This document shows, one piece after another, positions 32,076 to 43,885 of a stretch of DNA of 64,000 nt. The translations under genes and the position numbers were made by a program. The notes under the pieces are model-generated. The model had not been told where the DNA came from, made no database searches, and was given only the letters and a program-made list of their open reading frames with translations. Numbering within the stretch: the stretch's first letter is position 1; each line of letters opens with the position of its first letter. The DNA comes from Nematopogon swammerdamellus (Eukaryota > Arthropoda > Insecta > Lepidoptera > Adelidae). The stretch spans positions 23,219,349-23,283,348 of the forward strand of contig OX336339.1 of the NCBI GenBank assembly GCA_946902875.1. Direction: 5' to 3'.

Positions 32076-32456
32076 AACAAGTGCAAGTCGAAATCGCGCA
32101 CCGAGAGTTCCGTATCGCCATGTCATGGTTAGCGCCACTCACGTCATCTATGGCATGTTATGAAATCCTTCATATTAGTTAAATGTCATGATTAGTTAAA
32201 ATGCTTCACACTCTATTCGGTAGATGGCGCGCGCGCATACACTTTTTGGTTTCTTCTATGGGAACCCCCGTGAATTTTTTTCTTTTTCTTATTTTTATTA
32301 TTTGTTGTCACATCGGCCGTAATAACACTTATTCTGTGAAAATTTCAACGGGCTACCTATTACCGTTCAAGAGATATAGCCCTCGGACAGACGGACGGAC
32401 GGACGGAGAGACAGACAGATAGAGGGCGTAGGCTTACCGGATACCGAACCCTAAAA
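32076..32456 (-). repeat. RepA copy, inverted
   Basis: From 'aagtgcaagtcgaaatcgcg' and 'gtatcgccatgtcatggtta' through 'ttcaagagatatagccctcg' and a GGAC/AGAC tract to 'accggataccgaaccctaaa'. A shorter RepA end lies just before it at 32014-32042. Confidence 0.72.
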
Positions 32457-32639
32457 AGTAAAAAATTAAGGAGTCCTCATCCAAATATGCCGACTATGCC
32501 GGCTCGAACTAGCATGAAAATAAAATCAAATAAGTTTGTGTATGAAGTATTAGTTAATTCCATAGACTTAAGGTTTTTTTTTTTTATATTTCGACAGTTA
32601 GGTAATTCATTTGTTCGCCATCTATAATATTTCTATGAA

Positions 32640-32840
32640 ATTTCTTTACCTTTCAAATTAAAGCTATATTTCACGGCTGTCAACACTCTCAATTACCCTT
32701 CCGTCCATTGTTCCGGAGAAATTCCAGGTAACAACAATTTTCTTTGAAACCTAGAAATTTGCGGCGATACGAAATGCATTGTTTCGCCAGAGGCGGCGGC
32801 GGCGGGGCGGAACTGGTTGGTCGGCGGGGGCTACGCTAGG
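32640..32840. other. Single-copy island ending in GC-rich DNA
   Basis: 'ttcacggctgtcaacactct' to 'gaaatgcattgtttcgcc' occurs once and is non-coding. It is followed by G-rich text leading into the poly-G run. Confidence 0.3.
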
Positions 32841-32841
32841 T

Positions 32842-32868
32842 GGGGGGGGGGGGGGGGGGGGGGGGGGG
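32842..32868. repeat. Poly-G run, 27 bases
   Basis: An uninterrupted run of 27 G. A second run lies about 175 bp downstream. Confidence 0.9.
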
Positions 32869-33043
32869 CATTAGCTAGCTCTGGAAGAAAGGAAGAAATA
32901 AGCAACAAAGAATATATTATACCGCAACACCAAGTTCAAACACAGCGGTAATTTCTGTTGACGAGATCTCGCCTGGATGCCGCGCGGTACCGGCGGCGCC
33001 AGCGCGACGGCGGGGTGGTCTGAAGGGCGAGGGGCGGGGTGGA

Positions 33044-33065
33044 GGGGGGGGGGGGGGGGGGGGGG
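33044..33065. repeat. Poly-G run, 22 bases
   Basis: An uninterrupted run of 22 G preceded by G-rich text (gaggggcggggtgga). Confidence 0.9.
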
Positions 33066-33424
33066 CAAACTCTCTTCTCTTCACTGCTTCAATTAGTGTT
33101 TATGGCTTCTTCATCTTAGCACGGCTAGTCGGTCGCTCCCTCGTGCGAAAGAATTTTCTCTTTACAGACGCGTGCGCCGTTGTCTCTCGTAACGCAATTT
33201 GTGTTTATTAGAATTAGTTTTGTGTGCAGTGGTGAAAGTGCACGATTTGTTTTTCTATACTATTGTGTTACACTTTACATTGCAGCAGAGTATACATTCG
33301 GAAATTAAATCAAATTGTAGGTAGCTTTATATTATGGCATTAAGTTTGTCTTTTACTAACATGTTATGTTTAATTGTACAATAAATAATGTCGAATTTTT
33401 TTCTGTGTTTTTTCATATGGATCA

Positions 33425-33525
33425 AAGAGAAGCACTGATATTGCACCTAGTTCACAAAGGTGTTATGGGCTGAGATCTGATGTTGCAGGTGATGTAGCCC
33501 TAACCGTGTCAGATTACATCAACAA
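33425..33525 (+). repeat. SINE-C 3' fragment, diverged
   Basis: 'agaagcactgatattgcacc', 'ggtgttatgggctgagatct' and 'gatgtagccctaaccgtgtc'. Confidence 0.65.
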
Positions 33526-33644
33526 TATTTAAAAAAATGTGTCCACACCTTGTTTATTGATGTGTGAGCATTTATATCGTTGGTAGAGTAAATTGAGATC
33601 TCGTCTGCCGCGTGACGCTGTAAAGCTGTAACGCTGTTATCAAT

Positions 33645-34350
33645 TGACTTCAAAGGAGGAGGTTCTCAATTTGACTGTATGTTTTGAAAATGTTTTTGTA
33701 TGTTTGTTACACGATTACTCCTACAATTGGTGGGACGATTTTGAAATTTGTTTTGTTTGGTAGGTCATACTTCACAGGTGGTCCCATATAAATTTTATCG
33801 AAATTGATTCAGCTGTATTTGAAAAATCAACAAAAAACTATACCGAAGCATGTCGTTACCTCAGCACTATACTGCAACACGCTCAAAATTTTGCACTTTG
33901 ACACGTAACGAATAATTCTGTATCACTTCAACCCATGTCGATTGTTCGATTTCGATTATTATTTTTTATGTAATACTGCTAAAACGAATGAAATAAAAAC
34001 TGTTTTAAAAAACATAAAACCGACTTCCAAAAAAAAAACTAGAACTAAAAAGTATTAAATCAAATTTTGGAATTTTCTATGTCATTGTATTGAATTACGC
34101 GTATGTGAATCGATATCGTGATTCATATTCGGACCCTTGAGTTGAATTCGGTACAAAAGCACACCTGAAAATTGTTAGATGGACCCCTTTTGTGCTTTTG
34201 TACCGCCTTCAACTCAAGGGTCCGAATATGAATCACGATATCGATTCATATATTTCAATACAATGACAGAGACTATTTCAAAATATTATTCAATACTTTT
34301 TAGTACTAGTTCTTTTTAGTCGGTTTTATGTTTTTTAAAACAGTTTTTTT
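33645..34350. mobile_element. RepK segment with foldback H
   Basis: RepK: 'gacttcaaaggaggaggttc' and 'caggtggtcccatataaatt' (33645-33860). Foldback H: 33995-34350 with inverted arms starting 'aaaactgttttaaaaaacat' and a centre with 'ttcggacccttgagttgaa'. RepK and H lie next to each other at 48762-49215 and 53265-53704 too, so they are probably one family. Confidence 0.65.
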
Positions 34351-34590
34351 TATGTAACACTTCAACTGCTAGTCCTCGGCACTGAAATATTGTTTACTTA
34401 GGTATTAGGAATAATTATGTAGGTATATTTATATGTATTTAGAATCATTCACTAATGTACAATAAAATTAAAAAGGTAAAATACAGCTAAACCTTCTATG
34501 TGCTGCTAATCAACACCCACCCCTATAGTCGCCATGATGGCGCTGGTGGCGCCTTGTAGGTGGCGGCGGCACTAACAATCATCTCAGTTA
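34351..34590. other. AT-rich spacer
   Basis: No gene or repeat was recognised. Confidence 0.35.
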
Positions 34591-34594
34591 TTTT

Positions 34595-35000
34595 TATAGA
34601 GCCACCGATAAGGGCGGTTCGTTAGCGCTCTGGGGCACGTCGATTTTACTGCTGTTTTCACGACTTTTTTTCTAGTCCGGCAATAAAAACGGCTTAATTA
34701 CCGTAGGGTGACATAAAGGGCGTACTCCGCCGCCGCGGGCGTGTTATTTCCGCGCGGACGCGCGGCGGCGGCGAGTCGTCGAAACTAGTTTTCCTTCCAG
34801 TCGGACACTATTACGTTGCACACAGATTGCGGTTTTATTGCCGATAACATTTGTTAGGGATTTTATTAATGTAATGACCCGCGATTACAGCGCTGCTGAA
34901 ACATTATGTTTATGCCCCACACACGGCAACCGCAGCGCCGTCACTGCCCGTCCCCCACGCTTGTGCCGCGGCACACTCGCGCAGCCGACGACGGTGCATT
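34595..35000. other. Single-copy island with GC-rich core
   Basis: 'tagagccaccgataagggcg' to 'caccgcagcgccgtcactgc'-like text occurs once. It has a GC-rich core at 34725-34780 and AT-rich flanks with 'ggttttattgccgataacat'. Non-coding. It could be a conserved regulatory block. Confidence 0.35.
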
Positions 35001-35079
35001 TGTGCTCGTAAATTGTATTTTAAATTAAACATCTATAAAGGCATTATCGGAATACAATAATGGCTGCGTTTGTCGTATC

Positions 35080-35130
35080 GTACGGGATCATATTACTAAG
35101 CCTATGCCGTCCGTCCGTCCGTCTGTCCTA
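35080..35130 (+). repeat. RepA relic
   Basis: 'tcgtacgggatcatattact', then 'gccgtccgtccgtccgtctg'. Truncated at the microsatellite. Confidence 0.55.
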
Positions 35131-35459
35131 CCTCGCCTTGCCTTATTTAAAGCTCAGTCGTGTAAAACTTCACAAATCTTAAGAATGCACTAGTATTAAA
35201 ATTTTTACTCTGTATAATTTTCCTATAATCTGAAATTGATTGAATTTAAAATGACCCTACCTATGTGTTTTTTTATAAATGTTATACCCATAAGTTTTTG
35301 GGATATGGGGGGTGAGGTGTGGCGACGTATCACAGACAAACTTTTTGGCACGTTTTTGTAGAATGACTGATTAAAAACACAGCCAAAAACATCCTCAAAG
35401 GAAATACATACCTAAGTACATAGGTATATTTTTTTTTGTAGGGTACCTCATTTTTTCAA

Positions 35460-35575
35460 GAATTCAAAATGGCGGCCGTTAGTCGCCATATTGGCAAACT
35501 TCAAAAATAGTTTTTCTTCAAATCGAGTGGTGTATCGTTATCAAGAGTTCAAAAAGGCGATTTCAAAAATACACC
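35460..35575 (+). repeat. RepL partial copy
   Basis: 'caaaatggcggccgttagtc', 'aaaaatagtttttcttcaaa' and 'gagtggtgtatcgttatcaa' match 51325-51420. Confidence 0.6.
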
Positions 35576-35629
35576 ACACTTAATGGTTTATTACTAAAAT
35601 TAATTAAATGTAAAATAAAAAAAAATAAT

Positions 35630-35795
35630 TGTGAACCAGACTGCTAAAAAAATTAAGGAAACAAGTAAAGATCAGTAGAAAATGCTGTAGTCTGGCGTCT
35701 AGAAGGATTCGAACAGACAGATAGCCCGACTACAGCATTTTCTACTGATCTTTCCTTGTTTCCTAAATTTTTTAGCAGTCGGGATTTTTTACGTA
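35630..35795. mobile_element. Foldback element P
   Basis: The left arm 'agactgctaaaaaaattaag' to 'aaaatgctgtagtctgg' and the right arm 'gactacagcattttctactg' to 'tttttagcagtcgggatttt' are inverted copies of about 57 bp around a 35-bp centre. Relatives at 44645-45005 and 51435-51610. Confidence 0.7.
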
Positions 35796-36483
35796 TGAAT
35801 CCCCGAAAGTTTGTATGTTATAAATTTATCTATTAATCAATCAGCAGGGCTGTGACATACAGACAGAAATCTCACTATAAGTGTCACTTTTCTTATCATT
35901 TTGGTACGGGAACCTAAAAAGTGTTCTCAAGCACACGTATATAAATACCTACAATAAAATATGTTCACATACTAAGCCGGATTATAAGTATTTTCACCAA
36001 GCTGATAGCGAAGCTATAAATCTGGGCCCGTCCGAGATTCGTATCTTAGTTTATATGCACCTACTTATCTTTTATCTGTGGGAGACTATAGGATCGGAGA
36101 AAAACATTGAAATCACCGATACTGTCCTCGTACTTTCTTCGCCAAATATTTCTCTTTCCACTTTTATTAATAATATGATATCCACGTTTCAATAGCCCGC
36201 AGGGCTAATGGCATAATAGAAAACGTATTTTACTGTTTCTGCAAGGCGGAATATTCAAATTAGTTATTTACAATTCCGCGTAAGTGTTCTGTTGGTGGTT
36301 GTGTATTTTTATTGATGCAATTTTATAGGTATTTACCTCGACGTCTGAATACGAATGTAAAATAAACATACATCAAATGCATATTTATTTTCATGCATGC
36401 ATCCGGTATGCAAAACTGAACCGTCAACGCGGTGACGAATGGTGCTGTATTGAACTATTGATACAAATCTTCTATATAAATAA

Positions 36484-36565
36484 AAAATCGGCCTAGTGCG
36501 AGTCGAACTCGCGCACCGAGGGTTCCGTATCGCCATGTCATGGTCAGCGCCACTCACGCCATCTA
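36484..36565 (-). repeat. RepA end fragment
   Basis: 'gcctagtgcgagtcgaactc' and 'gtatcgccatgtcatggtca'. Only ~80 bp remain. Confidence 0.65.
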
Positions 36566-37120
36566 TTCATTGGTTCAAATTATTCATACTCTTATTAACA
36601 CATCGTATTAACACATGTATGGCTTGTATTTTACTAGCAATACTAGCATGTACTTTTTAATAATTTTTTATTTTTTTTATTTTATTTATTCAGTAATCAT
36701 ACAGTACATAACTAAACAATTAATATGAAATATTTAACAAACTAAAATCCAGCTAAGATTACATTAACATATAAGTAGGTAGTAATATTTAAACAAAAGA
36801 AAAAGTATAATGCTAACTTAAAGAATACACAATTTTATTGTAAACAAAATGTCAAAAGAGAATAACAAAGCTGTAATCCAAACTAATAATATATTTAAGT
36901 ATACGAAAATAAATCAAATATTGAAGGAGAAAAAAAAATATTTATAAACTTAATCATAAGCTAATGAAACACTACGAGTAAAATTTAATTTTTTTAAGAT
37001 TGTCGTGAAATATGTCAACATGAGAAAATTTATTATTATAAGTTACACAAGAGCGGCGAAGAAAAGCATTACTAAGGTAGTTACAATTACTTTTAGGAAT
37101 ATTAAATAAACTTATATGTA
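36566..37120. other. AT-rich spacer
   Basis: No gene or shared repeat was seen. Confidence 0.4.
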
Positions 37121-37121
37121 C

Positions 37122-37202
37122 ATACATATTATCACACACGCTGAATCCCGACAATCGAGGTAAGCAGAGTAATCGGTGTTGTGCTGCAAGAACTCTGGTA
37201 AA
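37122..37202 (-). repeat. RepD terminal fragment
   Basis: 'cacacacgctgaatcccgac' and 'gtaagcagagtaatcggtgt'. It ends after 'caagaactctggta'. Confidence 0.65.
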
Positions 37203-37614
37203 GGGGTAGGTGTGTACGGTTCCGCTACAAAGTTTTTACCTCACAAGAATGTTATAGGTACCTATTGACCATAAAAGTACCGCAATACATGACCAGAAAT
37301 TCGATGTAGTAAATGAGACGTCTATTGAGACCGGAATCAGCTATTGTTGCCACTTGCCCCTGGCACCTTCCTCGGTCAGATACCCTAATAAATAAAGCGA
37401 AGTTTCTATGGCCGTGTAACTTACGTCAAAATATGAATATCCTTATAACTCGAGAACCACTTCATAGATTTACATACAGTTTTCACTGTTACATTTTGCT
37501 ACTTCACAAGATGATTTTAAATCATAACGGTGCGTCATCGGCGGCCTGAGATGTGAGCAAGAAGTCACGCGAAGCAAAGCCGCGGGCAAAGTTTTTATGA
37601 ATGAACTAGCTTTT

Positions 37615-37900
37615 TAACCCCCGACGCAAAAAGAGGGCTGTTATAAGTTTAACGTGTGTGTGTATGTATGTATGGGTGTGTCTGGCTATGGCATCGTAGC
37701 TCCCAAACGGATGGACCGATTTGGATGCGGGTTTTTTTTATTAGAAAGTTGATTTAATCGGAGTGGTTCTTAGCTATGTTGTAATCAAATAATCAAGTTA
37801 TTATGTAATCAAAAATTTATTATCTTAAAAAGTGGACCGATTTGCATGCGTGTTTTTTTTTAAAGCTTGAAATAATAACACGGTCGGTCGCCCATAGAAA
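37615..37900 (+). repeat. RepJ copy
   Basis: 'cccccgacgcaaaaagaggg', 'gtgttataagttt'-type text, 'gcatcgtagctcccaaacgg' and 'atggaccgatttggatgcgg'. Copies at 40262-40500, 43640-43885 and, shorter, 49340-49455. Confidence 0.65.
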
Positions 37901-37944
37901 CTTCTCTAAATTTATTAGCGTTTTAAATTAATGAAATAGGTCAT

Positions 37945-38065
37945 ATTTTCCGTCCAGTTCAGTGCAGCCGACGCGGCCAAAAAAAAAATTACTGCCATGG
38001 CGCCTAGTGAACCACGGTGTTATACGCTGGCACCACGGGGAAGTAGGTACGTAGCGAACCATCCT
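37945..38065 (+). repeat. SINE-C fragment, diverged
   Basis: 'ttttccgtccagttcagtgc' followed by 'gccatggcgcctagtgaacc' and 'gtagcgaaccatcc'. Confidence 0.5.
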
Positions 38066-38159
38066 AGGTTTAGTAAAACAATATTTTGTAATAATTTAAC
38101 AAGGTTACACAATCGTCTGATCAGATAAATCCTCACTGCTCGGGTTAAGGGGTCTTGAG

Positions 38160-38880
38160 ATATGTTTTGTTATTCCTTTCCGCTCAACCCGGCGAGTGAG
38201 CTTCGCAGTCAACAGAAAAACAATGTAGTCCCCTCTTCACAACAAATTTACGCGAGGCGGGACGTATTAATCTACATTACTGGCGTGCAGCGGAATTGGG
38301 CGAATATTATATTGATGGATGTAGGACTGAGCGGGCAAACCCTTTCCAGCCGTCCGAATGCGGACACCAGCGTCGCAGCCCTAATGGAACCCCTGAATCA
38401 ATAACAAACATCTTTGACCGCGGAATACTCGCCCGCATCGAACGCCAGCCGTCAGATCAAAAGCTGCCTAAAGGCGAAGACGTAAAGTCTATTTTGCATT
38501 CGAATATTAAATATAACAAGGGCCCTTATCGCGACGAGCGAGATATAAAGTGTCAACCCGTCTCTTCCTGCTGGGTATAATACGACAGGAAAGAAATAAT
38601 GACCAAAGCTCTGGAGACCGGATCTCGAGTAATTTATTAAAGATGATGGGGCGTCGGCGTCGGTCGGGCGGCGGTGCCGGCGGTACGACGCCGGGGGCGG
38701 CGGAGGCGACGCGACGCGAACCACACGTGTGAATAAATCCCGCCGAGCCTGGCTTAGCAGGACACTTGTTAAGAAAATGTATTAATTATTTATCTCGACC
38801 GGCGCGCGCCAATTACGAGAGTGCCGCTTCTAATTAGTGATAAAAGCAGGAATTAGAAACACATCATAGTGAGCAGGGAA
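38160..38880. other. Single-copy island with GC-rich end
   Basis: A long stretch with no counterpart in the window. Overlapping frames (38162-38404, 38296-38580 plus; 38452-38724 minus) lack domains. Composition is even, with a GC-rich part at 38650-38730. It is the longest island of possible regulatory or exonic DNA here. Confidence 0.3.
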
Positions 38881-39019
38881 AAGGGTGCGCGTACAATATG
38901 AACGACCCCACAGTATATGTGCTTCAGTTACAATATTTTATGGAAACATCTCGGCTGTCTGAAAGTGTGTAATTATCGGCGTCGCTTCTATCGACAAATT
39001 GTTTTAAAACTCGATACAC

Positions 39020-39140
39020 ACTTGCGTGCATACATCTACGCACGCTGTATCACGACAATTGAAGTAAGCAGAGTATTTGGTGTTGTGCTGCAGTAATTCA
39101 CAAACAATACAGCACAATACCGACCCCTACGTCCAGCAGA
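39020..39140 (-). repeat. RepD fragment, diverged
   Basis: 'cgcacgctgtatcacgacaa', 'gtaagcagagtatttggtgt' and 'tacagcacaataccgacccc'. Confidence 0.5.
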
Positions 39141-39189
39141 GCATTAATAATAAAAATATTGCACTTAATGCCACTTAATGTGTTGCAAG

Positions 39190-39280
39190 GCGACCGTGAG
39201 GCTGGCCGTGGTTTGGATTCCACGTAAAACTGTAGGTCCCTTTCCTTTTTACCTAACTAGGTGGTAGTGTTTAACCAAGT
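39190..39280 (+). repeat. SINE-C middle fragment
   Basis: 'gtttggattccacgtaaaac' and 'tgtaggtccctttcc' then 'taggtggtagtgtttaacc'. Confidence 0.55.
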
Positions 39281-39322
39281 TTCAAGTTCTGTGGTTTTAA
39301 AGATTAAAAATAAATAAAAAAA

Positions 39323-39548
39323 ACATAAAAAAAAGTTTCTTGTATTGGAAACCCCCTTAATTTTTAACTTTTTCAATTTTTCATTATTTATTGTTATATC
39401 CGCCATAACAACATCTATGAAAATTTCAACGGGCTACCTATTACGGTTCAAGAGATACAGCCCTCGGACAGATGGACGTACGGACAGACAGACAGACAGA
39501 CGGCGCAGCCTTAGTATTAGGCTTCCGTACGGGATACGGAAACCTAAA
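39323..39548 (-). repeat. RepA variant, inverted
   Basis: 'gtttcttgtattggaaaccc', 'ttcaagagatacagccctcg', an AGAC tract at 39484-39502, and 'ggcttccgtacgggatacgg'. Confidence 0.65.
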
Positions 39549-39779
39549 ATTGTGCAAAAAATTACCGTTTCTATAGCTAAAATTTTGATTTTTATGGTGT
39601 TAGATTAGGTTTTTAGGCAGATTTTTTTCGAAAATGCAATATTGTAGGGGAAAAAATATATTTTTGTTTTAGTACGGAACCATAATTTGTGCGATCCTGA
39701 CTCGCTCTTGGCCAGTTTTCTCTATCACATCCCGCGATTAACCCAAGTTCACGCGAGCGACGGACAAGTTTTACATTCC

Positions 39780-40110
39780 AGATGGTCCAGCGGACGGAGC
39801 TACCTACATATATATTTTCCTCCGCTATTCTCATTTTCCGAGTCGAGAGCGGATTGAAGCTATTGTTTCTACCCCGTCAATAAAGCGGGCGCCCCTGCAT
39901 TGAAGAGGTATTTCCGAAGCCCTGTCCAAAGAACTTTGCCATGCAAATTTCGAGCGCTGCAATAGTGAACTTCTGAGGCCTACGCCTACCTATTCAGCAG
40001 CGCAAACCGACCGTGCAATAGGCGGCTGTGGGCGGGCGCGAGGGCGCCGGGGAGTGAGGGAACTGAACAATGCTGGTGAGAATGAAGAACACGGGAAAGG
40101 TGAAAAAAGT
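39780..40110. other. Single-copy island, possible regulatory DNA
   Basis: 'tacctacatatatattttcc' to 'tgaacaatgctggtgagaat'. It contains ATGCAAAT-type text ('gccatgcaaatttcgag') and a GC-rich end. Not repeated and without a convincing frame. Confidence 0.3.
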
Positions 40111-40261
40111 TTAATCCTAGCCGACGAATCGGGTTTCTTGTTACTTGTATGGACGATGTGTAGACATTTTTTTTTTTTAATTCGTATGTTTAAAAAATTC
40201 TATTTATATAAGTAGGTATTTGAAAGACGCACTCGAATTTCGTTACTTAGATATTATTTGT

Positions 40262-40500
40262 ACAGTGTAACGGAGGGTGTTCTAAGGTTAGCGTGTATGT
40301 GTATGTGTGGATGGGTATGCTTTGGCATCGTAGCTCCCAAACGGATGGACCGATTTGCATGCGATTGCTTTTATTAGAAAGCTGGTTTAATCGGGATGGT
40401 TCTTAGCTATGATTGTAATCAAGTAATTAAGTAATGGAAAAATTCATTATCTTAAAATGTGGGCCGATTTGCATGCGGTTTTTTCAAAAACTTTTTACTG
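40262..40500 (+). repeat. RepJ copy
   Basis: 'gcatcgtagctcccaaacgg', 'atggaccgatttgcatgcga' and 'tgatt'-type spacing, then 'gggccgatttgcatgcggtt'. Confidence 0.6.
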
Positions 40501-41070
40501 GAAGTCGTGATCGGCCTCATCATCTAGAATCATCGCTGTCTCGACCTTCAGCATCGTCCTTCATGTAGCTTGATGTAATTTGTTTTTTTGTTAGGGGACT
40601 CGAATATTATACTTTGAAACATCGAGATCTCTTACAAAATAATTCACAAATTCTGACACCGAATTGATGTCGGCTGCCTACAAAACTGGCATAGTTTGAA
40701 ATGTTAAAATGTTGTCTTTATTCAAATACTTGCTACATAATGTTACTAACGCTGAACGATACTTCAAAATATCGTAACTAAGAATAGTCCGATATATGTA
40801 TTATGTATATGAATAACCTACTGGTGCAGAAAAAAATCGGCCAAGTGCGAGTCGACTCCGACAAATAAAGTTTTTGTGATATCGCACGTTCTTTCCGTGT
40901 ACCCTTCTACTTCCTTGTGCGGCTCGAGTCGGCCTTACAAGACATACACGGGCGCGCGCGCACTCAGACGGTGGAATTGTCGAAGCGTGATCTCACCGTA
41001 AGCGATAGGCGCCGAGTGGCTAAGGAGCGTTTGAAGTGGAGGTGGCGTAGAGGGGAGCCGCTGGAGAGCG

Positions 41071-41175
41071 GAGGAGAGGCGTGGGTAGCGGAGGAGAGAC
41101 GTGGGTAGCGGAGGAGAGGCGTGGGTAGCGGAGGAGACGCGTGGGTAGCGGAGGAGCGCAGTGGGTAGCGGAGAA
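41071..41175 (+). repeat. 20-bp minisatellite
   Basis: Five units of 20 bp ('gaggagaggcgtgggtagcg' type) start at 41071, 41091, 41111, 41131 and 41151, with a partial one after. Open frames over it on both strands are by-products of the repeat. Confidence 0.9.
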
Positions 41176-41762
41176 GATGTTAGGGGAACGTGAAGGAGGT
41201 CGGGCGTCCAGTTGTTGGCCTTTATGTCTATGTCTAGATAAGGAGCAGCGCTCATTGTGGGAGATAGCGCCGCACAAAACCGATTAATTCCCGATTGGCC
41301 GCGCCCAGTCCGTAGCGGCGACGCTGGAAGCATGTCCGCTAAGGAGATATCCTCGACCGCTATGTGAGGGAGAAATTTGAATTTATGTCCCTTAAGCCTC
41401 TGGATATTATCTAAGAAGCCCAGAAGAGCTTCCCCCAGCCGGTTCGCCCTTTAGACGAGGTTTCTTGCTATGTGGTAATAACCTACATATATTCTATAGT
41501 CACTGTATAAGGTTATAAGCACAGACATCACAACTTATAATATGAACTATTACTGCATAAAATCTGTTATTTTGTTGTGGTTATTATTGCATGTAAAAAT
41601 TACAAAGTACGAACACATAAATACGGTATATTTTTACGATTTTACATTTTTTTCTTGAACAGATGTAGGGATCATTGTATTGAGTCAGCGAAATTAGTCA
41701 CATGACAATAAAAATATTTAGTCATCACTCTCTTTCGCCGCGTACTATCTATTTATATAACA

Positions 41763-42205
41763 ACTGGCTGTGCCCGCGGCTCCGCCCGCTCTCATATTTG
41801 ACTTCACTGCTAACCTCATAAGCCACTTAGCGTGATAGTAAGTAGCCTATAGATGATGGGAAGAATCAAGCTATCCGTAGAATTTTTTTTTTATTAAAAT
41901 CGGTTCAGTGGTTCTCGAGTTATAAGCGGACAGACAGACATACATACACTCAGACAGAAAGCAGACGTTGGATTTTATTATAGGTACAAGCTGTGCCTGC
42001 GGCTCCGCCCGCTCTCATATTTCACTTCACTGCTAACCTCATAAGACATTTAGCGTGATAGTAAGTAGCCTATAGTTGATGGGAAGAATCAAGCTATCCG
42101 TAGAATTTTGTTTTATTAAAATCGGTTCAGTGGTTCTCGAGTTATAAGCGGACAGACAGACACTCAGACAGAAAGCAGACGTTGGATTTTATTATAGGTA
42201 AGGAA
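41763..42205 (+). repeat. Direct duplication of a ~220-bp retroelement tail
   Basis: Two adjacent copies (41763-41990, 41991-42205) share 'gcggctccgcccgctctcat', 'gtaagtagcctatag', 'aatcaagctatccgtagaat', 'aatcggttcagtggttctcg' and 'cagacgttggattttattat'. The second lacks 'catacata'. This type of text is common at 3' ends of moth LINE/SINE families. Confidence 0.8.
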
Positions 42206-42419
42206 GGATAAGGAAGGACTTGCACGCACATGTCTACGAACAAAGAAAAAGCAAGTCAGTTATTTTCAGTCATCCAATTAAGAGAGCTTGTAGCAAGAAT
42301 AAGAGAAAGAAATAGAAACTAATTAGGTAATAATGAAAGTTTTAATAATTGCAGTAATCCTTTAACGGTTCTCATCTTCCCCTAGAGCCCCCTAATGAAA
42401 TGATTGTCAAATGAGCCTT

Positions 42420-42720
42420 AAAATAAAGCGAAATCGTAAAATTTTTAAGGTACTTACTTACCTCTACACGACGGAGCAATTTGTGCGGATTACGCCCAGA
42501 CTCATAATTACCCTCTGAAGAAAATCCTCTAAAATTGCTTTAATCCACAATTCAAAACTTTACCGCGGCGGCGACCGGGCGGGCGCCGCAGCCACGAGGC
42601 GGGGGGAGGGAGAGGGCTGAAGCGCGCGGACAATACTTTGTGCCGGAGGGTTCAAATTGCCGGAATAACATCTCCTCTGAACGTTTTAACGTAATTAAGT
42701 ACATCATTAAACAGTTCGTG
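42420..42720. other. Single-copy island with GC-rich core
   Basis: 'gattacgcccagactcataa' through 'ttgctttaatccacaattca' and a GC-rich 42565-42630. Non-coding and not repeated. Confidence 0.3.
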
Positions 42721-42914
42721 GAACAAAAACCTAATGAACCCGCGAGCCTTAGTTCTTAGCGGTGTCCGGCGTCCGCGCTCCGAGATGGGCGTAGCAGGCG
42801 CATTGGATGTAATGCGTGCTGGAATAAGCCATTGCAATGAAGTAAGTAGTAATGGAACATTGTTTCTTGTAATAATATCTATTAAGAAAAAAGTAGATTT
42901 TTTTTTATTGAAAG

Positions 42915-43020
42915 CTCGACATGTGGCGCCGTTGCCACCCATAAGATGTCTAACGACGCTCATGGACATTCGCCACACGCGGAGGTTGCAAATGCCATGC
43001 CGGCCTGACAGGTGCCGATT
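42915..43020 (+). repeat. RepN copy
   Basis: 'gacatgtggcgccgttgcca', 'catggacattcgccacacgc' and 'atgccggcctgacaggtg'. Same as inverted 48545-48640. Confidence 0.65.
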
Positions 43021-43639
43021 CACGGCCCCCTTGAAGGACCCGAGACTGTACTTAGGGGAAATATATGGTCAGTCTACGCGGATAGCGTTCCAGAGTCAGA
43101 GCCAGAGTAGGGGAAAGATCTGCAGAACCGGTTAGTACGCATCCGCGGTAAGACCAGCGTGTAGGGATATCATCCTTGCCCGAGGTGCGGAGGTGGAAAG
43201 GGGCGCCTGAAACTGCTCTTAAAACTTGGCAAAAATATATATTATGCTGTACACTTCGGCTTCCTCGGACAAAATAGTCAGCTAGCGTAATCGCATACTT
43301 ACTAGCGTAATCGAACGAAAACAAAATAAATATAAAATAACTTCAAAACCATTTCACATAGGTTAAAGTTTCGTTAGGTTACGTTAATATATGAGCCAAG
43401 GTGCAAAACATGCATGACACACAGAGGGTTCCGTAGCCATTTCCTTCTTTCACGCATAGCCAGTGCGCGCAGCGATCACGCGGTCGCACCACCGTTTGTC
43501 GCTCCCGGCGGCGCCCCGCGCTTTCAACTACAATTTTATGTTTTCTCAATAACCGTGTAAGATATAAAGTTAAAAATTGTTCTCATGCCGGCAGGAATAA
43601 AAATTTACTTGACTAGTTGACTACCTTATACTTTTTTTT

Positions 43640-43885
43640 AACCCCCGACGAAAAAAGAGGGGTGTTATAAGTTTAACGTTTTTGTGTGTATGTGTCTATG
43701 GGTGTGTCTGTCTGTGGCATCGTAGCTCCTAAACGGATGGACCGATTTGGATGCGTTTGTTTTTATTAGAAAGCTGGTTTAATTTGGGGTTCTTAGCTAT
43801 GTTTCTAATCAACTAATCAAGTAATTAAGTAATAAAAAAAAATTATCTTAAAAAGTGAAACGATTTGCATGCGGTTTTTTTTAAA
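43640..43885 (+). repeat. RepJ copy
   Basis: 'acccccgacgaaaaaagagg', 'ggtgttataagtttaacgtt', 'gcatcgtagctcctaaacgg', 'accgatttggatgcg'. Confidence 0.65.

Noticed and set aside
41020..41333. Minus-strand frames rich in Pro, Leu and Ser
   Set aside because: Produced by the 20-bp minisatellite.
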